DNA of 64,000 nucleotides from Mogibacterium diversum_A. GTDB lineage: Bacteria; Bacillota; Clostridia; Peptostreptococcales; Anaerovoracaceae. The stretch's first letter is position 1; each line of letters starts with the position of its first letter. The position numbers and the translations under genes were made by a program. A model generated the notes under the pieces. The model had not been told where the DNA came from and ran no database searches. It saw nothing but the letters and a program-made list of their open reading frames with translations. Shown one piece after another: positions 51,296-59,892 of this stretch. The stretch covers positions 124,001 to 188,000 of the forward strand of contig NZ_CALIZG010000023.1 of the NCBI RefSeq assembly GCF_938028775.1, given 5' to 3'.

Positions 51296-51571
51296 TTAGA
51301 TTGATTTTATTGCTTCATTGATACCTTGTAAAAAAGCTGTAACTGCTGCTCCAACCATCGGTATTCCGTATGGACTTAACAGGAATCCTAATATCAATGC
51401 TTCTATGCCAGTTGAAAAATCTTTTTGAAACAATGATACAGCCCCGACAACGACACACATAAGCATCAATAAATATAATATCATTGTTCCTATACCAAGT
51501 AAGAATGTCAGAAAGGCAGTGAAGATACTTAACAGTAAGCTAATTGGAAACAAGATTTTTTTATTATCCAT
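51296..51571 (-). CDS. Small ICE-type membrane protein (CD1845-like)
   Basis: A 91-aa hydrophobic protein with two or three helices (about 8-30, 32-47 and 55-85) and the conserved-looking segments LLGIGTMILYLLMLMCVV and GIEALILGFLLSPYGIPMVG. Small proteins with this pattern lie next to repA and transfer genes in Tn1549-type conjugative elements of Clostridia, and a CD1845-type assignment fits but is from memory of the pattern. The function is unknown. The ribosome binding site is weak (GATGAG). It is probably a surviving piece of the decayed element. Confidence 0.6.
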   Translation of the reverse strand: MDNKKILFPISLLLSIFTAFLTFLLGIGTMILYLLMLMCVVVGAVSLFQKDFSTGIEALILGFLLSPYGIPMVGAAVTAFLQGINEAIKSI

Positions 51572-51736
51572 CTCATCATATAGTAATCCTCACTTTCTAA
51601 AGCATTCTTTGTATCTCCACAAACCATATCAATACAACCATTCACATCAATATAATTTCTCAGGACTTTTTTCGTCCTCCATCGCCATCTTCTACAAATA
51701 CAAAATGCTTGTAAAGCTGCTTAAAATACAGGATTT

Positions 51737-53365
51737 TTACGATTTCACTCTTTGTATCAACGCTATGCACTCGACGTGCATCGTCGCCACAAACATATCC
51801 ACTGGTGTCGCCTCCACGAACTCATAACCGAGTTCACCTAGTAGCTTGATATCGCGAGCCAGTGTTCCTGGGTTGCAGGACACGTACACTATTTTGTCCA
51901 CCTCACAACTTGCGACTGCTCGGAGAAGCGCCTCATCGCAGCCTGCGCGCGGAGGGTCGAGGATAGCGATCTTTGGGGCATTTTCATCGATATAATCTAG
52001 GAAAAGCTTATCCTCTTTGTCGAGGAGTCTCGGCATCACATGTTCGGCGCGGCCGGTGTAGTAGCGTGCATTTACAATGCCGTTGATTACTGCGTTGCGA
52101 TTGGCATCGATAACGGCATTTTTTACTGACTCGATTCCGATAATCATGCCAGCCTGAGTCGCCATGCTGAGGCCGATGGTTCCGATGCCGCAGTAGAGGT
52201 CAAAGATGGTTTCGCCGCCCTTGAGACAGGCGTATTCCCTGACCTTGGCGTAGAGCTTGCTCATCTGCTTCGTGTTGACCTGGTAAAAAGCAGGTGCGGA
52301 AATTTCGAACTTCATGCCGTCGTCCGTTATGTCGGTAACCGTATTGGAGCCTGCCACAACCTCGTAAGCGGTAGCGGGTTCGCGGACGTCTTTTGCCTTA
52401 TTCACCTCGACAACCACGCTCTGTAGGAAGTATGGTTCGGCTTCGGTCGAGACCGCATCGATTGCGTCGCTGATGGTGTAGATGACTTTCTCGGCATTTG
52501 GCAGATGCTTGGCTGTGCCTGTAAATATGAGCATCATCTCACCCGTGCCCTCGCAGACCTTGATGGTGAATCCCCTTAGAAATCCTTTGCCGTGTCTCAC
52601 ATCGTATACGGAAATCAGCTTGTCCTGTAGGAGATTGCGGATTGCATTGGCTGCCGCCATAGTTGCACGTTTCTGAAGGAGGCAGTCGGTGCAGTCGACT
52701 ATTTTGTTGCTACCGCGCTTGTTGAAGCCGACGAGCGGGCCAGCGCTCGTCATCGCAACTGCGAACTCAGCCTTGTTACGGTATCTAAGCATTGAGTCAA
52801 AAGCCTCGCTGGCAGTACCGCCAGCACTCTCAGTCTGCTCAGGTTGCCCAGCCTCCTCAGACTCCTCGGTCTTTCCAGTTATCTCAGGTTGCCCAGTCTC
52901 CTCAGACTCCTCGGTCTTCCCAGGTCGCCCGATCTGCCCAGCCTGCCCTCCGTCGGCTCCGATTCTATCTGCGGCGCCCAGGACTTCCATGACAGTTGGT
53001 TCCTCAAGGGCGCCTATACGCTCGAGCTTAGTGATTATGTTTTTGCGCTTGATGCGGAGCTGTTCCTCATAGCTAAGCTCGAGCATCGAACAGCCGCCGC
53101 AGTCCTGATAGTACGGGCACGGCGGCTGTACTCTGGCTGCGGAAGCCTCAAGAAGCGTAATTGTCTCAGCAAATGCGTAGCGCTTCTTGAGCCTCGTGAT
53201 GCGGGCGCTCACCTTATCCCCCGGAACGGCGCCCGCCACAAAAATAGCAAGGCCAGACAACCTGCCCAGTCCCTTGCCATCATCAGTCATATCTGTAATT
53301 TCGAGCTCTACAATCTGCCCTTCATTAACTACAAGAGCAGCAGTCTTATCAATATTATCGCTCAT
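51737..53365 (-). CDS. rlmD: 23S rRNA (uracil-C5)-methyltransferase, RlmD/RumA family
   Basis: A 542-aa RNA methyltransferase. The N-terminal TRAM domain (about 10-70) is followed by the iron-sulfur cluster cysteines CPYYQDCGGC (Cys about 83, 89, 92) and a later CTDC. The SAM-dependent domain has FDLYCGIGTIGLSMA, ILDPPRAGCDEAL and the catalytic Cys in VYVSCNPGTLARD. Family members methylate U1939 or U747 in 23S rRNA, and RlmD versus RlmCD cannot be told here. A 55-residue Glu/Gly/Gln-rich insertion (about 132-188), made of tandem repeats, interrupts the domain between the cluster and the catalytic part. I chose the ATG at 53365 (SD GAGGTG) over a GTG two codons upstream that abuts the SD. Confidence 0.92.
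   Translation of the reverse strand: MSDNIDKTAALVVNEGQIVELEITDMTDDGKGLGRLSGLAIFVAGAVPGDKVSARITRLKKRYAFAETITLLEASAARVQPPCPYYQDCGGCSMLELSYEEQLRIKRKNIITKLERIGALEEPTVMEVLGAADRIGADGGQAGQIGRPGKTEESEETGQPEITGKTEESEEAGQPEQTESAGGTASEAFDSMLRYRNKAEFAVAMTSAGPLVGFNKRGSNKIVDCTDCLLQKRATMAAANAIRNLLQDKLISVYDVRHGKGFLRGFTIKVCEGTGEMMLIFTGTAKHLPNAEKVIYTISDAIDAVSTEAEPYFLQSVVVEVNKAKDVREPATAYEVVAGSNTVTDITDDGMKFEISAPAFYQVNTKQMSKLYAKVREYACLKGGETIFDLYCGIGTIGLSMATQAGMIIGIESVKNAVIDANRNAVINGIVNARYYTGRAEHVMPRLLDKEDKLFLDYIDENAPKIAILDPPRAGCDEALLRAVASCEVDKIVYVSCNPGTLARDIKLLGELGYEFVEATPVDMFVATMHVECIALIQRVKS
52832..52921 (-). repeat. Two 45-bp tandem repeats inside rlmD
   Basis: Two adjacent 45-bp units (52832-52876 and 52877-52921) encode GKTEESEEAGQPEQT and GKTEESEETGQPEIT. 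Partial, more diverged relatives (GQAGQIGRPG) flank them. The repeat number is a multiple of three bases, so the frame is kept. Confidence 0.8.
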
Positions 53366-53461
53366 TTTCACCTCGGAATGTTTTTTCTAAATTTATCTTT
53401 ACCTAGTATTGCTTTTTAACAATTTGCTTGCTAGAATTTTTCGCTTTTTAAACACAGATTA

Positions 53462-53960
53462 CTTGCTTTTCGATTTCCCATCCTCTAAAATCTTCCACCT
53501 AAATCCAACATTATTTATAAAAGTGCTTGATTCGAGGCTTCTCTCCTGCTAGAATCCTCATCAAAATTAATCTTGATTCAAAACTTTGCGTCTACTAAAT
53601 CCTCTGAATTTTATTTATAGAAGTGCTTGATTCTAGCCTCACCTCTGCTACAATCCTTCAAATCTATTCATTAAAGGGCTTGCTTTCATCCTCCGCGTCT
53701 GCTAAAATCCCGCCTTCATTATCTGCAGGACTTGATTTCTCAAATCACAACTGCTAAAATCCACCAATTTTATACGAGTTGTGGCTTGATTTTTATTCCT
53801 CCAGCCGCTAAAATCGGCCACTTTGTGCTTGATTTTTGAATTCCAAACCGCTAAAATCCCATCCTCTTTTTACTTGCTTCTCAGTCTTGCCCCTGCTAAA
53901 ATCTCTACCAAATTATTAGCCATAAAACTCCCTAAGTTTCACACCAAATAGTCTAAAATC
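53462..53960. repeat. Array of about ten spaced dyad units between rlmD and whiA
   Basis: Units of 29-32 nt each begin CTTGATTT (or CTTGCTTT) and end CTGCTAAAATC or a close variant, with a variable interior of about 15 nt. They start at 53462, 53525, 53572, 53626, 53679, 53731, 53785, 53828, 53873 and 53932, that is about every 43-63 bp, with variable spacers of about 13-32 bp. GATTT at one end can pair with AAATC at the other, so each unit is a weak hairpin or protein-binding dyad. No open reading frame runs through. The remainder of the 732-bp gap (53366-54097) shows decayed further units near 53427 and 54010. Confidence 0.75.
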
Positions 53961-54097
53961 TGCACTCTCATCTATCACAGCCAGCAAAACCGAATTCCCA
54001 ATCCCCGATTACTAAAAATCTCCCAGCAATTTCTGATCTCTAACTACTTAAGTTTCAGCATCCACCAGCCCTCAATCATCACTTTCAGCACCAAGCT

Positions 54098-55060
54098 CTA
54101 CCTCGCAAGCCCCTCCGCTATCTCCTTCAGCTTTGCGAAGCGTTTGCTCACGCCCGGTTTCTTGATTGGCGGGCTCAGAGCCTCGCCTATCTCCGATAGG
54201 CTGGCACCTGGGAGCTCAAGCCTGAGCTCCGCAGTGTCGCGAAGTACAGGTTCGAGGTTTTCTAGACCGAGCCTCTCCTTGATGATTTCTATATGGCGTA
54301 TCTGCTGTTCGGCGGCGGTCAGGGTTCGGTCTACATTGGCGTTGTCGCAGTTCGAGATCCTGTTTACTTCGCGCCTGAGCCCTCTACCAATTCTGATATT
54401 TTCGAATTCCAGCATCGCCTCATTAGCACCCATGATACCTAGCATATCGCTTATGTATTCAGCGCGCTTCAGGTAGACGATGTGCTCTTCACCGCGCTCA
54501 ATTAGGCCAGCTGACAAATCAACGAAGCTTCCAATCAGCTTCCTTAGGTCATGTGCGACATGTTCGCTATTGAGCACGAATTCCAGATGATAGCTCTTCT
54601 TGGGGTCGGACATGGTGCCGACGCCCAGGAATAGACCCCTTAGGTATGCCTTCTTACAGCATTTACTTCTGACAATCGGCTGGTAGATGCCGTCACTAAG
54701 GAACTCATCACCTTCTCGGATGAGCATCATGCCAGTCTCGCGTAGTATCTGCGAGCTCTTCTCATCTGGCCTGATAACCAGAGAGTATCTGTATCTATAG
54801 TTACCGCGTGATTTCCCCGGCATCTGTGAATTTCCGACTTCGATACCAGCGTTGCTACCGAAGTATTCCTTGATTAAGGTCTTATAGTGCCTTGCAATCG
54901 CTGGATTCTCTGTCGATGCTACTATTGTAAATTTTCCACCGCCAGCAAGTCTGAGGCTGCCTGCAACTCTCAGAAATCCCGTGATTTCCGCAAGCATGCA
55001 GCACTTCTTGCTCGGCATGACGCGCGCTAGTTCGCCCTTAGTCTGTGATGAGAAAGACAT
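54098..55060 (-). CDS. whiA: DNA-binding protein WhiA
   Basis: A 320-aa protein with the WhiA plan: an N-terminal LAGLIDADG-like fold (MSFSSQTKGELARV, CCMLAEITGFLRVAGSL, CCKKAYLRGLFLGVGTMSDP, YHLEFVLNSEHVAHDL) and a C-terminal sigma-region-4-like HTH (GASLSEIGEALSPPIKKPGV). WhiA is conserved in Gram-positive bacteria and influences cell division and chromosome segregation in Bacillus. The murB-PHP-rapZ-whiA order agrees with the conserved cluster, although the gpdX/yvcK gene that usually sits between rapZ and whiA is missing. SD AAGGGAG lies somewhat far from the ATG. Confidence 0.96.
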   Translation of the reverse strand: MSFSSQTKGELARVMPSKKCCMLAEITGFLRVAGSLRLAGGGKFTIVASTENPAIARHYKTLIKEYFGSNAGIEVGNSQMPGKSRGNYRYRYSLVIRPDEKSSQILRETGMMLIREGDEFLSDGIYQPIVRSKCCKKAYLRGLFLGVGTMSDPKKSYHLEFVLNSEHVAHDLRKLIGSFVDLSAGLIERGEEHIVYLKRAEYISDMLGIMGANEAMLEFENIRIGRGLRREVNRISNCDNANVDRTLTAAEQQIRHIEIIKERLGLENLEPVLRDTAELRLELPGASLSEIGEALSPPIKKPGVSKRFAKLKEIAEGLAR

Positions 55061-55139
55061 CTGTCTGTATGACTCCCTTCAAGTTATAATTTGTACCGCT
55101 TGATCACTGCATAAGGGCTAGCGCTTATCTATAGTCTAT

Positions 55140-56012
55140 CTATTTCTTGCTAATTCCCTTTGCGATGAAATCAAGGTCTCTATGTGTCACCGTCACTCTG
55201 TATCCGTCCTCGTGGAAGAGCTCTGCCATCTTGTTGGCGATTGCCACTGATCTGTGGTGACCGCCGGTGCATCCAAATGCTATATTGAGATGATACTTCC
55301 CCTCGTGGATGTATCCAGGTATGAGCTCCTTGATGAGCGCGTGGTACTTGTCCACGAACTCATTTGCGAGGTCCGACTTGAACACGTAGTTTACGATTTT
55401 CTTATTGTTGCCGGTGAGCTTCTTGAGACTCTTGACATAGTATGGATTCGGAATGAATCTTACATCCACCATGATGTCTGATTCACTCGGAATACCGTGT
55501 TTGAAGCCAAATGAAGTCACGTTGATATTGAACTGATTCCCTTCCTTGCCGAGGAATATCCTTCTCATCGCCAGGTTAAAATCAGCAACCTTCATGGTGC
55601 TGGTGTCGATGATATAATCAGCCTTCTTGCGCACGCTCTCAAGCCGTGTTCGCTCCTCTTCGATTACCGCCTGTGTAACCTTTCCGCTCGCGAGCGGATG
55701 GTGCCTTCTCGTCTCGTTGAATCTCCTGACGAGCGTTGGAGTCGAAGCATCCACAAAGAATACCTCGCTCTCTATCTGCTCGCTGCTCTTTAGCTGATCG
55801 ATAACCTCTACCAGATCGGAGAAAAACTCACCACCACGGACATCGGCAACGAACGCAATCTTGTCCATGCCATTTGTCATCGAAAGTTCTACGAAATTCA
55901 TCACCAGCTTAGGTGGCATATTGTCGATGCAGTAGTACCCCTGATCCTCAAGCCAATCTGCGGCCTTAGTCTTGCCTGCACCCGACATCCCTGTGACTAT
56001 GACAATCTTCAT
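55140..56012 (-). CDS. rapZ: RNase adapter / nucleotide-binding protein RapZ
   Basis: A 290-aa P-loop protein: Walker A GMSGAGKT at residues 8-15, the YCIDNMPPKLV switch, VFFVDASTPTLVRRFNETRR, and the C-terminal domain with FGCTGGHHRSV and VTHRDL. Family members bind nucleotides and, in enterobacteria, present small RNAs to RNase E. In Gram-positives the role is less clear and may involve cell-wall precursor signalling. It starts 3 bp after the PHP gene stop codon with SD AGAGG, so the two are cotranscribed; whiA follows 79 bp downstream. Confidence 0.96.
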   Translation of the reverse strand: MKIVIVTGMSGAGKTKAADWLEDQGYYCIDNMPPKLVMNFVELSMTNGMDKIAFVADVRGGEFFSDLVEVIDQLKSSEQIESEVFFVDASTPTLVRRFNETRRHHPLASGKVTQAVIEEERTRLESVRKKADYIIDTSTMKVADFNLAMRRIFLGKEGNQFNINVTSFGFKHGIPSESDIMVDVRFIPNPYYVKSLKKLTGNNKKIVNYVFKSDLANEFVDKYHALIKELIPGYIHEGKYHLNIAFGCTGGHHRSVAIANKMAELFHEDGYRVTVTHRDLDFIAKGISKK

Positions 56013-56015
56013 CTC

Positions 56016-56780
56016 TTACCTCTTCTCAATATTGATGATTCTCTCTAGGTCAAGCCCCGCTTCCAGCGCTCTCTCTACACCAGCAATATAATTACCAACT
56101 TTATCCGGCACATGCGCATCGCTGCTTATGGCAAATTTCACATCGTAATTCGCCGCTATTTCGATTTCTTCCTTAGTTAGGTGTGTATGGCGTGTGCTGA
56201 TTTCCATAAGTGTGTTCGTCTCTTCGCATGCCTTGCAGAGCTCCTTCATATCGAACGGACCCTTGTCACCAGGGTGAGTTAGGAGAAATATATCGTTCTC
56301 ATACAGCGCTCTGAGAGCCATATCGGTGTTCTTATTTCTTAGCTGCTCCCTGCTTCCAGACGGCAGTCCTGCGTGCCAGCATATGTAGTTTGCAGTCATG
56401 TAGCCGTGCGGAAGTCCGTAGTGGTATCCAGCGTTGACGATATCGAATTTATCTAGATTCTCCTTCTTGATATCTAGTCCATTAGGAGTGTTGATGATAT
56501 TAGCTTCTACTCCGAGCAGGACTTTGACATTTGGGAACTCCCTCATAGCCTCTTCGATATCCGCTCTCATAGCTGCCAGCTTGCCCATCTTGAGCCCGTA
56601 GAACTTATGTCCCGGTCCGTGATCCGTAATCGCCAGCTCGTGCAGTCCCTTAGCTGAAGCTGCAGCGACATTCTCAAGGACTGTCCCCTTGCCATGCGCA
56701 TACATCTTACCGTGCGAATACCTCGTGTGAGTGTGGTAGTCCGCCGTCAATTTATATAGCTTTTTAATGTTGTTTTTCAT
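56016..56780 (-). CDS. PHP-domain phosphoesterase (YcdX-like)
   Basis: A 254-aa cytosolic metal-dependent hydrolase with the full set of PHP motifs: the DYHTHTRYS opening HxH, ELAITDHG, the Glu motif VLLGVEANI, the His motif FLLTHPGDKG and SSDAHVPDKVGN. Metal-binding residues appear complete, so phosphatase activity is likely; the substrate is unknown. Its position between murB and rapZ is conserved in related Clostridia and suggests a link to envelope or phosphate metabolism. SD AAGGAAG is about 12 nt before the ATG. Confidence 0.93.
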   Translation of the reverse strand: MKNNIKKLYKLTADYHTHTRYSHGKMYAHGKGTVLENVAAASAKGLHELAITDHGPGHKFYGLKMGKLAAMRADIEEAMREFPNVKVLLGVEANIINTPNGLDIKKENLDKFDIVNAGYHYGLPHGYMTANYICWHAGLPSGSREQLRNKNTDMALRALYENDIFLLTHPGDKGPFDMKELCKACEETNTLMEISTRHTHLTKEEIEIAANYDVKFAISSDAHVPDKVGNYIAGVERALEAGLDLERIINIEKR

Positions 56781-56819
56781 CAGCTTATCGCTTCCTTTTC
56801 CCCTTGTACCCTCTTAATT

Positions 56820-57761
56820 CTATTCCGCATCGATAATTCTCACCTCAGGCTCGAGCTTAATCCCCGAATTCTGCTCGACTTCCTGGGCCACTATATCGAT
56901 TAGTTCTCTCACGTCCTTAGAGGTAGCGCCCCCTATATTGATAACGAAGCCAGAGTGCTTCTCAGATACCTGTGCTCCTCCGACTGTCCTGCCCTTTAGT
57001 CCAGCCTCCTCGATTAGAGCTGCCGCATATCCGCCTACAGGTCTCTTGAATGTACTGCCTGCGCTCGGAAAATTCACCGGCTGCTTCGTTCTGCGCTTCT
57101 CAGCGAGATCATTCATCCTCGCTGAGATAGCTTCTTTATCATCTCTCTGCAATCTAACCCTTGCATAAATTGCAATATCATCATTATGCTGCAGTACACT
57201 ATCCCTGTATGAGAACTCCATCTCTTCTCCAGACAGTTCATATACCGAGCTTCCGTCAGATTTCATTAGAGTTACGCTTACGACTACGTCCTTCATCTCT
57301 CCGCCGTATGCGCCAGCATTCATGAAAAGTGCTCCGCCAAATGTTCCCGGGATTCCCGATGCAAACTCGAGTCCAGCGAGGCCGTTATCCCTTGCGAAGT
57401 TAGCAGTGCTTGACAGCATGCGAGCCGCTCCAGCTCTTATCACATCATCTCCCGCTTCGAGTAGCTCGATATGCTCGAAATCTCCACCGAGCTTCACTAT
57501 CACGCCGCGGTATCCTTCGTCTGCAAAGAGTAGGTCGGAGCCATTTCCAATTAGCATATATCTCACATCTTCACTATGAAGTAAGCTTAGGATGTTGCTG
57601 AGCTCCTCTTCATTACAGACGGTCACAACTACATCAGCTGGACCCCCTATGCGAAAGGACGAGTGCTTACTCATCGGCTCATCCAGTCTTATCTGAGCCT
57701 CAGGTATGTTCTCCCTTATCTTATCTATTAGGCTTGTCTTTATTAAGCTTCTCTGTGGCAT
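56820..57761 (-). CDS. murB: UDP-N-acetylenolpyruvoylglucosamine reductase
   Basis: A 313-aa FAD enzyme that reduces UDP-GlcNAc-enolpyruvate to UDP-MurNAc in peptidoglycan synthesis. It has the N-terminal motif HSSFRIGGPADV, the FAD loop GNGSDLLF, GIPGTFGGALFMNAGAYGG, the catalytic Ser region AGSTFKRP and the closing EPEVRII. I start at the ATG at 57761 because CGGAGAG lies just upstream; longer in-frame ATGs (57806, 57782) would overlap more of the upstream gene. Even so the start overlaps the AI-2E-family gene by 41 bp. Confidence 0.95.
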   Translation of the reverse strand: MPQRSLIKTSLIDKIRENIPEAQIRLDEPMSKHSSFRIGGPADVVVTVCNEEELSNILSLLHSEDVRYMLIGNGSDLLFADEGYRGVIVKLGGDFEHIELLEAGDDVIRAGAARMLSSTANFARDNGLAGLEFASGIPGTFGGALFMNAGAYGGEMKDVVVSVTLMKSDGSSVYELSGEEMEFSYRDSVLQHNDDIAIYARVRLQRDDKEAISARMNDLAEKRRTKQPVNFPSAGSTFKRPVGGYAAALIEEAGLKGRTVGGAQVSEKHSGFVINIGGATSKDVRELIDIVAQEVEQNSGIKLEPEVRIIDAE

Positions 57762-59082
57762 GATTCTCTCCGTATAATTCATTCTCCTCAATGCCGAACT
57801 TGGCATAATCTGTATATGACCTGATGTCGGTCTCCTTGCTGCGTTTTCTCAGCTTGTTGTTAGTTAGCTTGCCTGCATATCTGTAGAACACTGCAAAAAC
57901 CGGAACTCCCAGCGCCATGCCAAGGAATCCGAACAGTCCTCCTCCGATAAGTACAGCGATAAGAACCCAGAAGCTGCTTATTCCGATAGCGCTTCCGACA
58001 ATCTTAGGCCCGATTACATTTCCGTCGAGCTGCTGAATTACGAATATCATGATGATAAAGTATCCAGCTTTAACGGGATCCTCCAACATGAGGAGGCACA
58101 CCGATGGAATAGCCCCTAGGAACGGTCCGAAGAACGGTATTACGTTCGTCACTCCGACAATCACTGCGATGAGCAGTGCGAGTGGCATATTCAAAACTAG
58201 CAGGCACACATATGTCAGGATACCGATTATTATCGCATCGAGAATTCTTCCGACGATGAATCCGATAAATGTCTCGTTTATGATCTTTGCAAACTCATAA
58301 AGGCTTCTCGACTTCTGCTCGGAGCATGTCGCTGCAACGATTTTACGAGTATTTGCGAATATTGTCTCTTTATAATTTAGCAAATAGATTGAGATGAGTA
58401 TTCCGACGAATAGATTTGCACTGCCGCGCACGACACTAATAATCTGCGCTGAAACCATGCTGGCAACATTCTGGAAGTTGTCTTTTAGGATGTTGTCTCT
58501 TATCCAGTCGATAATTTCGCTAGTACCTGCGTTTGCAGCTTCGTTTATCCACTTAACAATCTGCGGGAAGTTCTGCAGGTGATGCTCCGACCATGACGAG
58601 AAGTATGCAAGTCTCTGTGGCATGGTGTTCATCAGGTTAACTATGCTCATGACAATCTGTGGCACCACAAAGTATCCGATAAGTGCAAAGAACGCTACGA
58701 TTATCAGTATAGAAATTGCACTCGCACTAATCTTGGCAATTGCGAGATTCCTCTTAGTACGAGTAGTAGCATCTTCTTGTGGCATGTTTCGCCCGCCAGC
58801 AAACTTCATGCAAACTGGCCCTTTGCAGTCCTCCGGAGAGCGATTGCTGCTATCCCTAAGCTTCGTATAAATAGCCTTAACCAGTTTATTGTATATAGGG
58901 CACAGCAGAAATGCTATGAACACGCCGATATACACCGGCATGAGTGTCTTATTAATAGTCGCTAGGCCGTCGGTAAACTTCGTCTTATTAAGCACATTTG
59001 ACAACATGATAAGCACCGAACCACTGACAATTAATGCGATTGAAGCTTTGATATACGGACTCTTTACAAATTTCCTGAGCAA
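57721..59082 (-). CDS. AI-2E transporter-family permease (PerM/YdiK type)
   Basis: A 453-aa polytopic membrane protein of the AI-2E transporter superfamily: helices at about 12-30, 42-62, 110-140, 215-235, 265-300, 305-330, 335-365 and 372-395, with GRILDAIIIGIL, FGPFLGAIPSVCLLML, QQLDGNVIGPKIVG and GFLGMALGVPVFAVFY as typical conserved blocks. The extracellular loop (about 150-215) is amphipathic. Despite the family name most members have no proven link to AI-2; some are Na+/H+ antiporters. The start is a TTG with SD AGGTGG. It is first in the minus-strand run that continues with murB, PHP, rapZ and whiA. Confidence 0.9.
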   Translation of the reverse strand: MLRKFVKSPYIKASIALIVSGSVLIMLSNVLNKTKFTDGLATINKTLMPVYIGVFIAFLLCPIYNKLVKAIYTKLRDSSNRSPEDCKGPVCMKFAGGRNMPQEDATTRTKRNLAIAKISASAISILIIVAFFALIGYFVVPQIVMSIVNLMNTMPQRLAYFSSWSEHHLQNFPQIVKWINEAANAGTSEIIDWIRDNILKDNFQNVASMVSAQIISVVRGSANLFVGILISIYLLNYKETIFANTRKIVAATCSEQKSRSLYEFAKIINETFIGFIVGRILDAIIIGILTYVCLLVLNMPLALLIAVIVGVTNVIPFFGPFLGAIPSVCLLMLEDPVKAGYFIIMIFVIQQLDGNVIGPKIVGSAIGISSFWVLIAVLIGGGLFGFLGMALGVPVFAVFYRYAGKLTNNKLRKRSKETDIRSYTDYAKFGIEENELYGENHATEKLNKDKPNR

Positions 59083-59216
59083 AATTCCACCTCTCTATCT
59101 GCACATATATATACATAATTATATTACTATAAAACGCGTGTCTTTTGTGACTATCTGTGTGAAAATACACGGAAATTCACCAGATACTTTAGCCTGCCAA
59201 TATTTTAGATTTCTAT

Positions 59217-59245
59217 TTGAAGTAACTTTCCTACACTGTTATGAT
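59217..59245 (+). promoter_or_regulatory. Probable promoter of yedF
   Basis: -35 TTGAAG, 17-nt spacer and -10 TATGAT, 47 bp before the yedF ATG, in the divergent gap with the AI-2E-family gene. Confidence 0.55.
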
Positions 59246-59292
59246 AATAATGTATATTATATTTTGAATTATTAGTCTGGAGGTATCACAAG

Positions 59293-59874
59293 ATGAGACT
59301 AGATGCAGCAGGCAAGGCATGCCCAATCCCTGTAATTATGGCAAAGAAAGAATTAGATAATGGTACTCAGGGCCTCGAGATTATCGTTGACGGACAGACA
59401 CAGATCGATAACCTAGAGAGACTCGGTAACGCATATGGCAGACCTATCAGTTCAGCACCAGAGGGAGATAAGTTCCTCGTAAGCTTTGCTGATGGAGACG
59501 GAAAAGTCCCTGAGAGCGCAAGCAGCTTCTCAGCTGATAGCTACGCAGTATTTTTCAACAAGGCTTCCGTAGGTACTGGAGACCCAGAGCTTGGATTAAA
59601 CCTTGCCAAGATGGCTATATTCACTCTCTCAGAGGGTGACAACATCCCTTCATACGTTCTATTTATGAACGATGGCGTTAAGCTTACAACAGGAATCGAG
59701 GAGCAGATTGTCGATAATCTAAACACTCTAATCGATAAGGGAACTAAAGTTCTCGTATGCGGAACTTGCCTAAACTTCTACGGAGTTAAGGACGACTGCA
59801 AGGTTGGAACCATTAGCAACATGTTCGATATTCTCGGTGCAATGCAGGAAGTATCCAAGGTTATCACTCTGTAA
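59293..59874 (+). CDS. yedF: YedF-like selenium-metabolism protein (SirA + DsrE domains)
   Basis: A 193-aa fusion. The N-terminal TusA/SirA domain (about 1-70) has the key Cys in AAGKACPIPV, and the C-terminal DsrE/TusD-like domain (about 82-193) has VLCGTCLNFYG with its Cys. The arrangement equals the YedF (TIGR03527) family that co-occurs with selenophosphate synthetase and selenoproteins. It is thought to handle Se or S as persulfide/perselenide in the cytosol. The downstream DUF3343 gene (18 bp away) is its usual partner. SD GGAGG is ideal. Confidence 0.93.
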   Translation: MRLDAAGKACPIPVIMAKKELDNGTQGLEIIVDGQTQIDNLERLGNAYGRPISSAPEGDKFLVSFADGDGKVPESASSFSADSYAVFFNKASVGTGDPELGLNLAKMAIFTLSEGDNIPSYVLFMNDGVKLTTGIEEQIVDNLNTLIDKGTKVLVCGTCLNFYGVKDDCKVGTISNMFDILGAMQEVSKVITL

Positions 59875-59892
59875 TATTGGAGTAAATATTTT

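Noticed and set aside
53462..53960. CRISPR array between rlmD and whiA
   Set aside because: Spacing looks CRISPR-like, but no block of 20 or more bases is repeated, the conserved parts are two short half-sites with variable sequence on both sides, and there are no cas genes.
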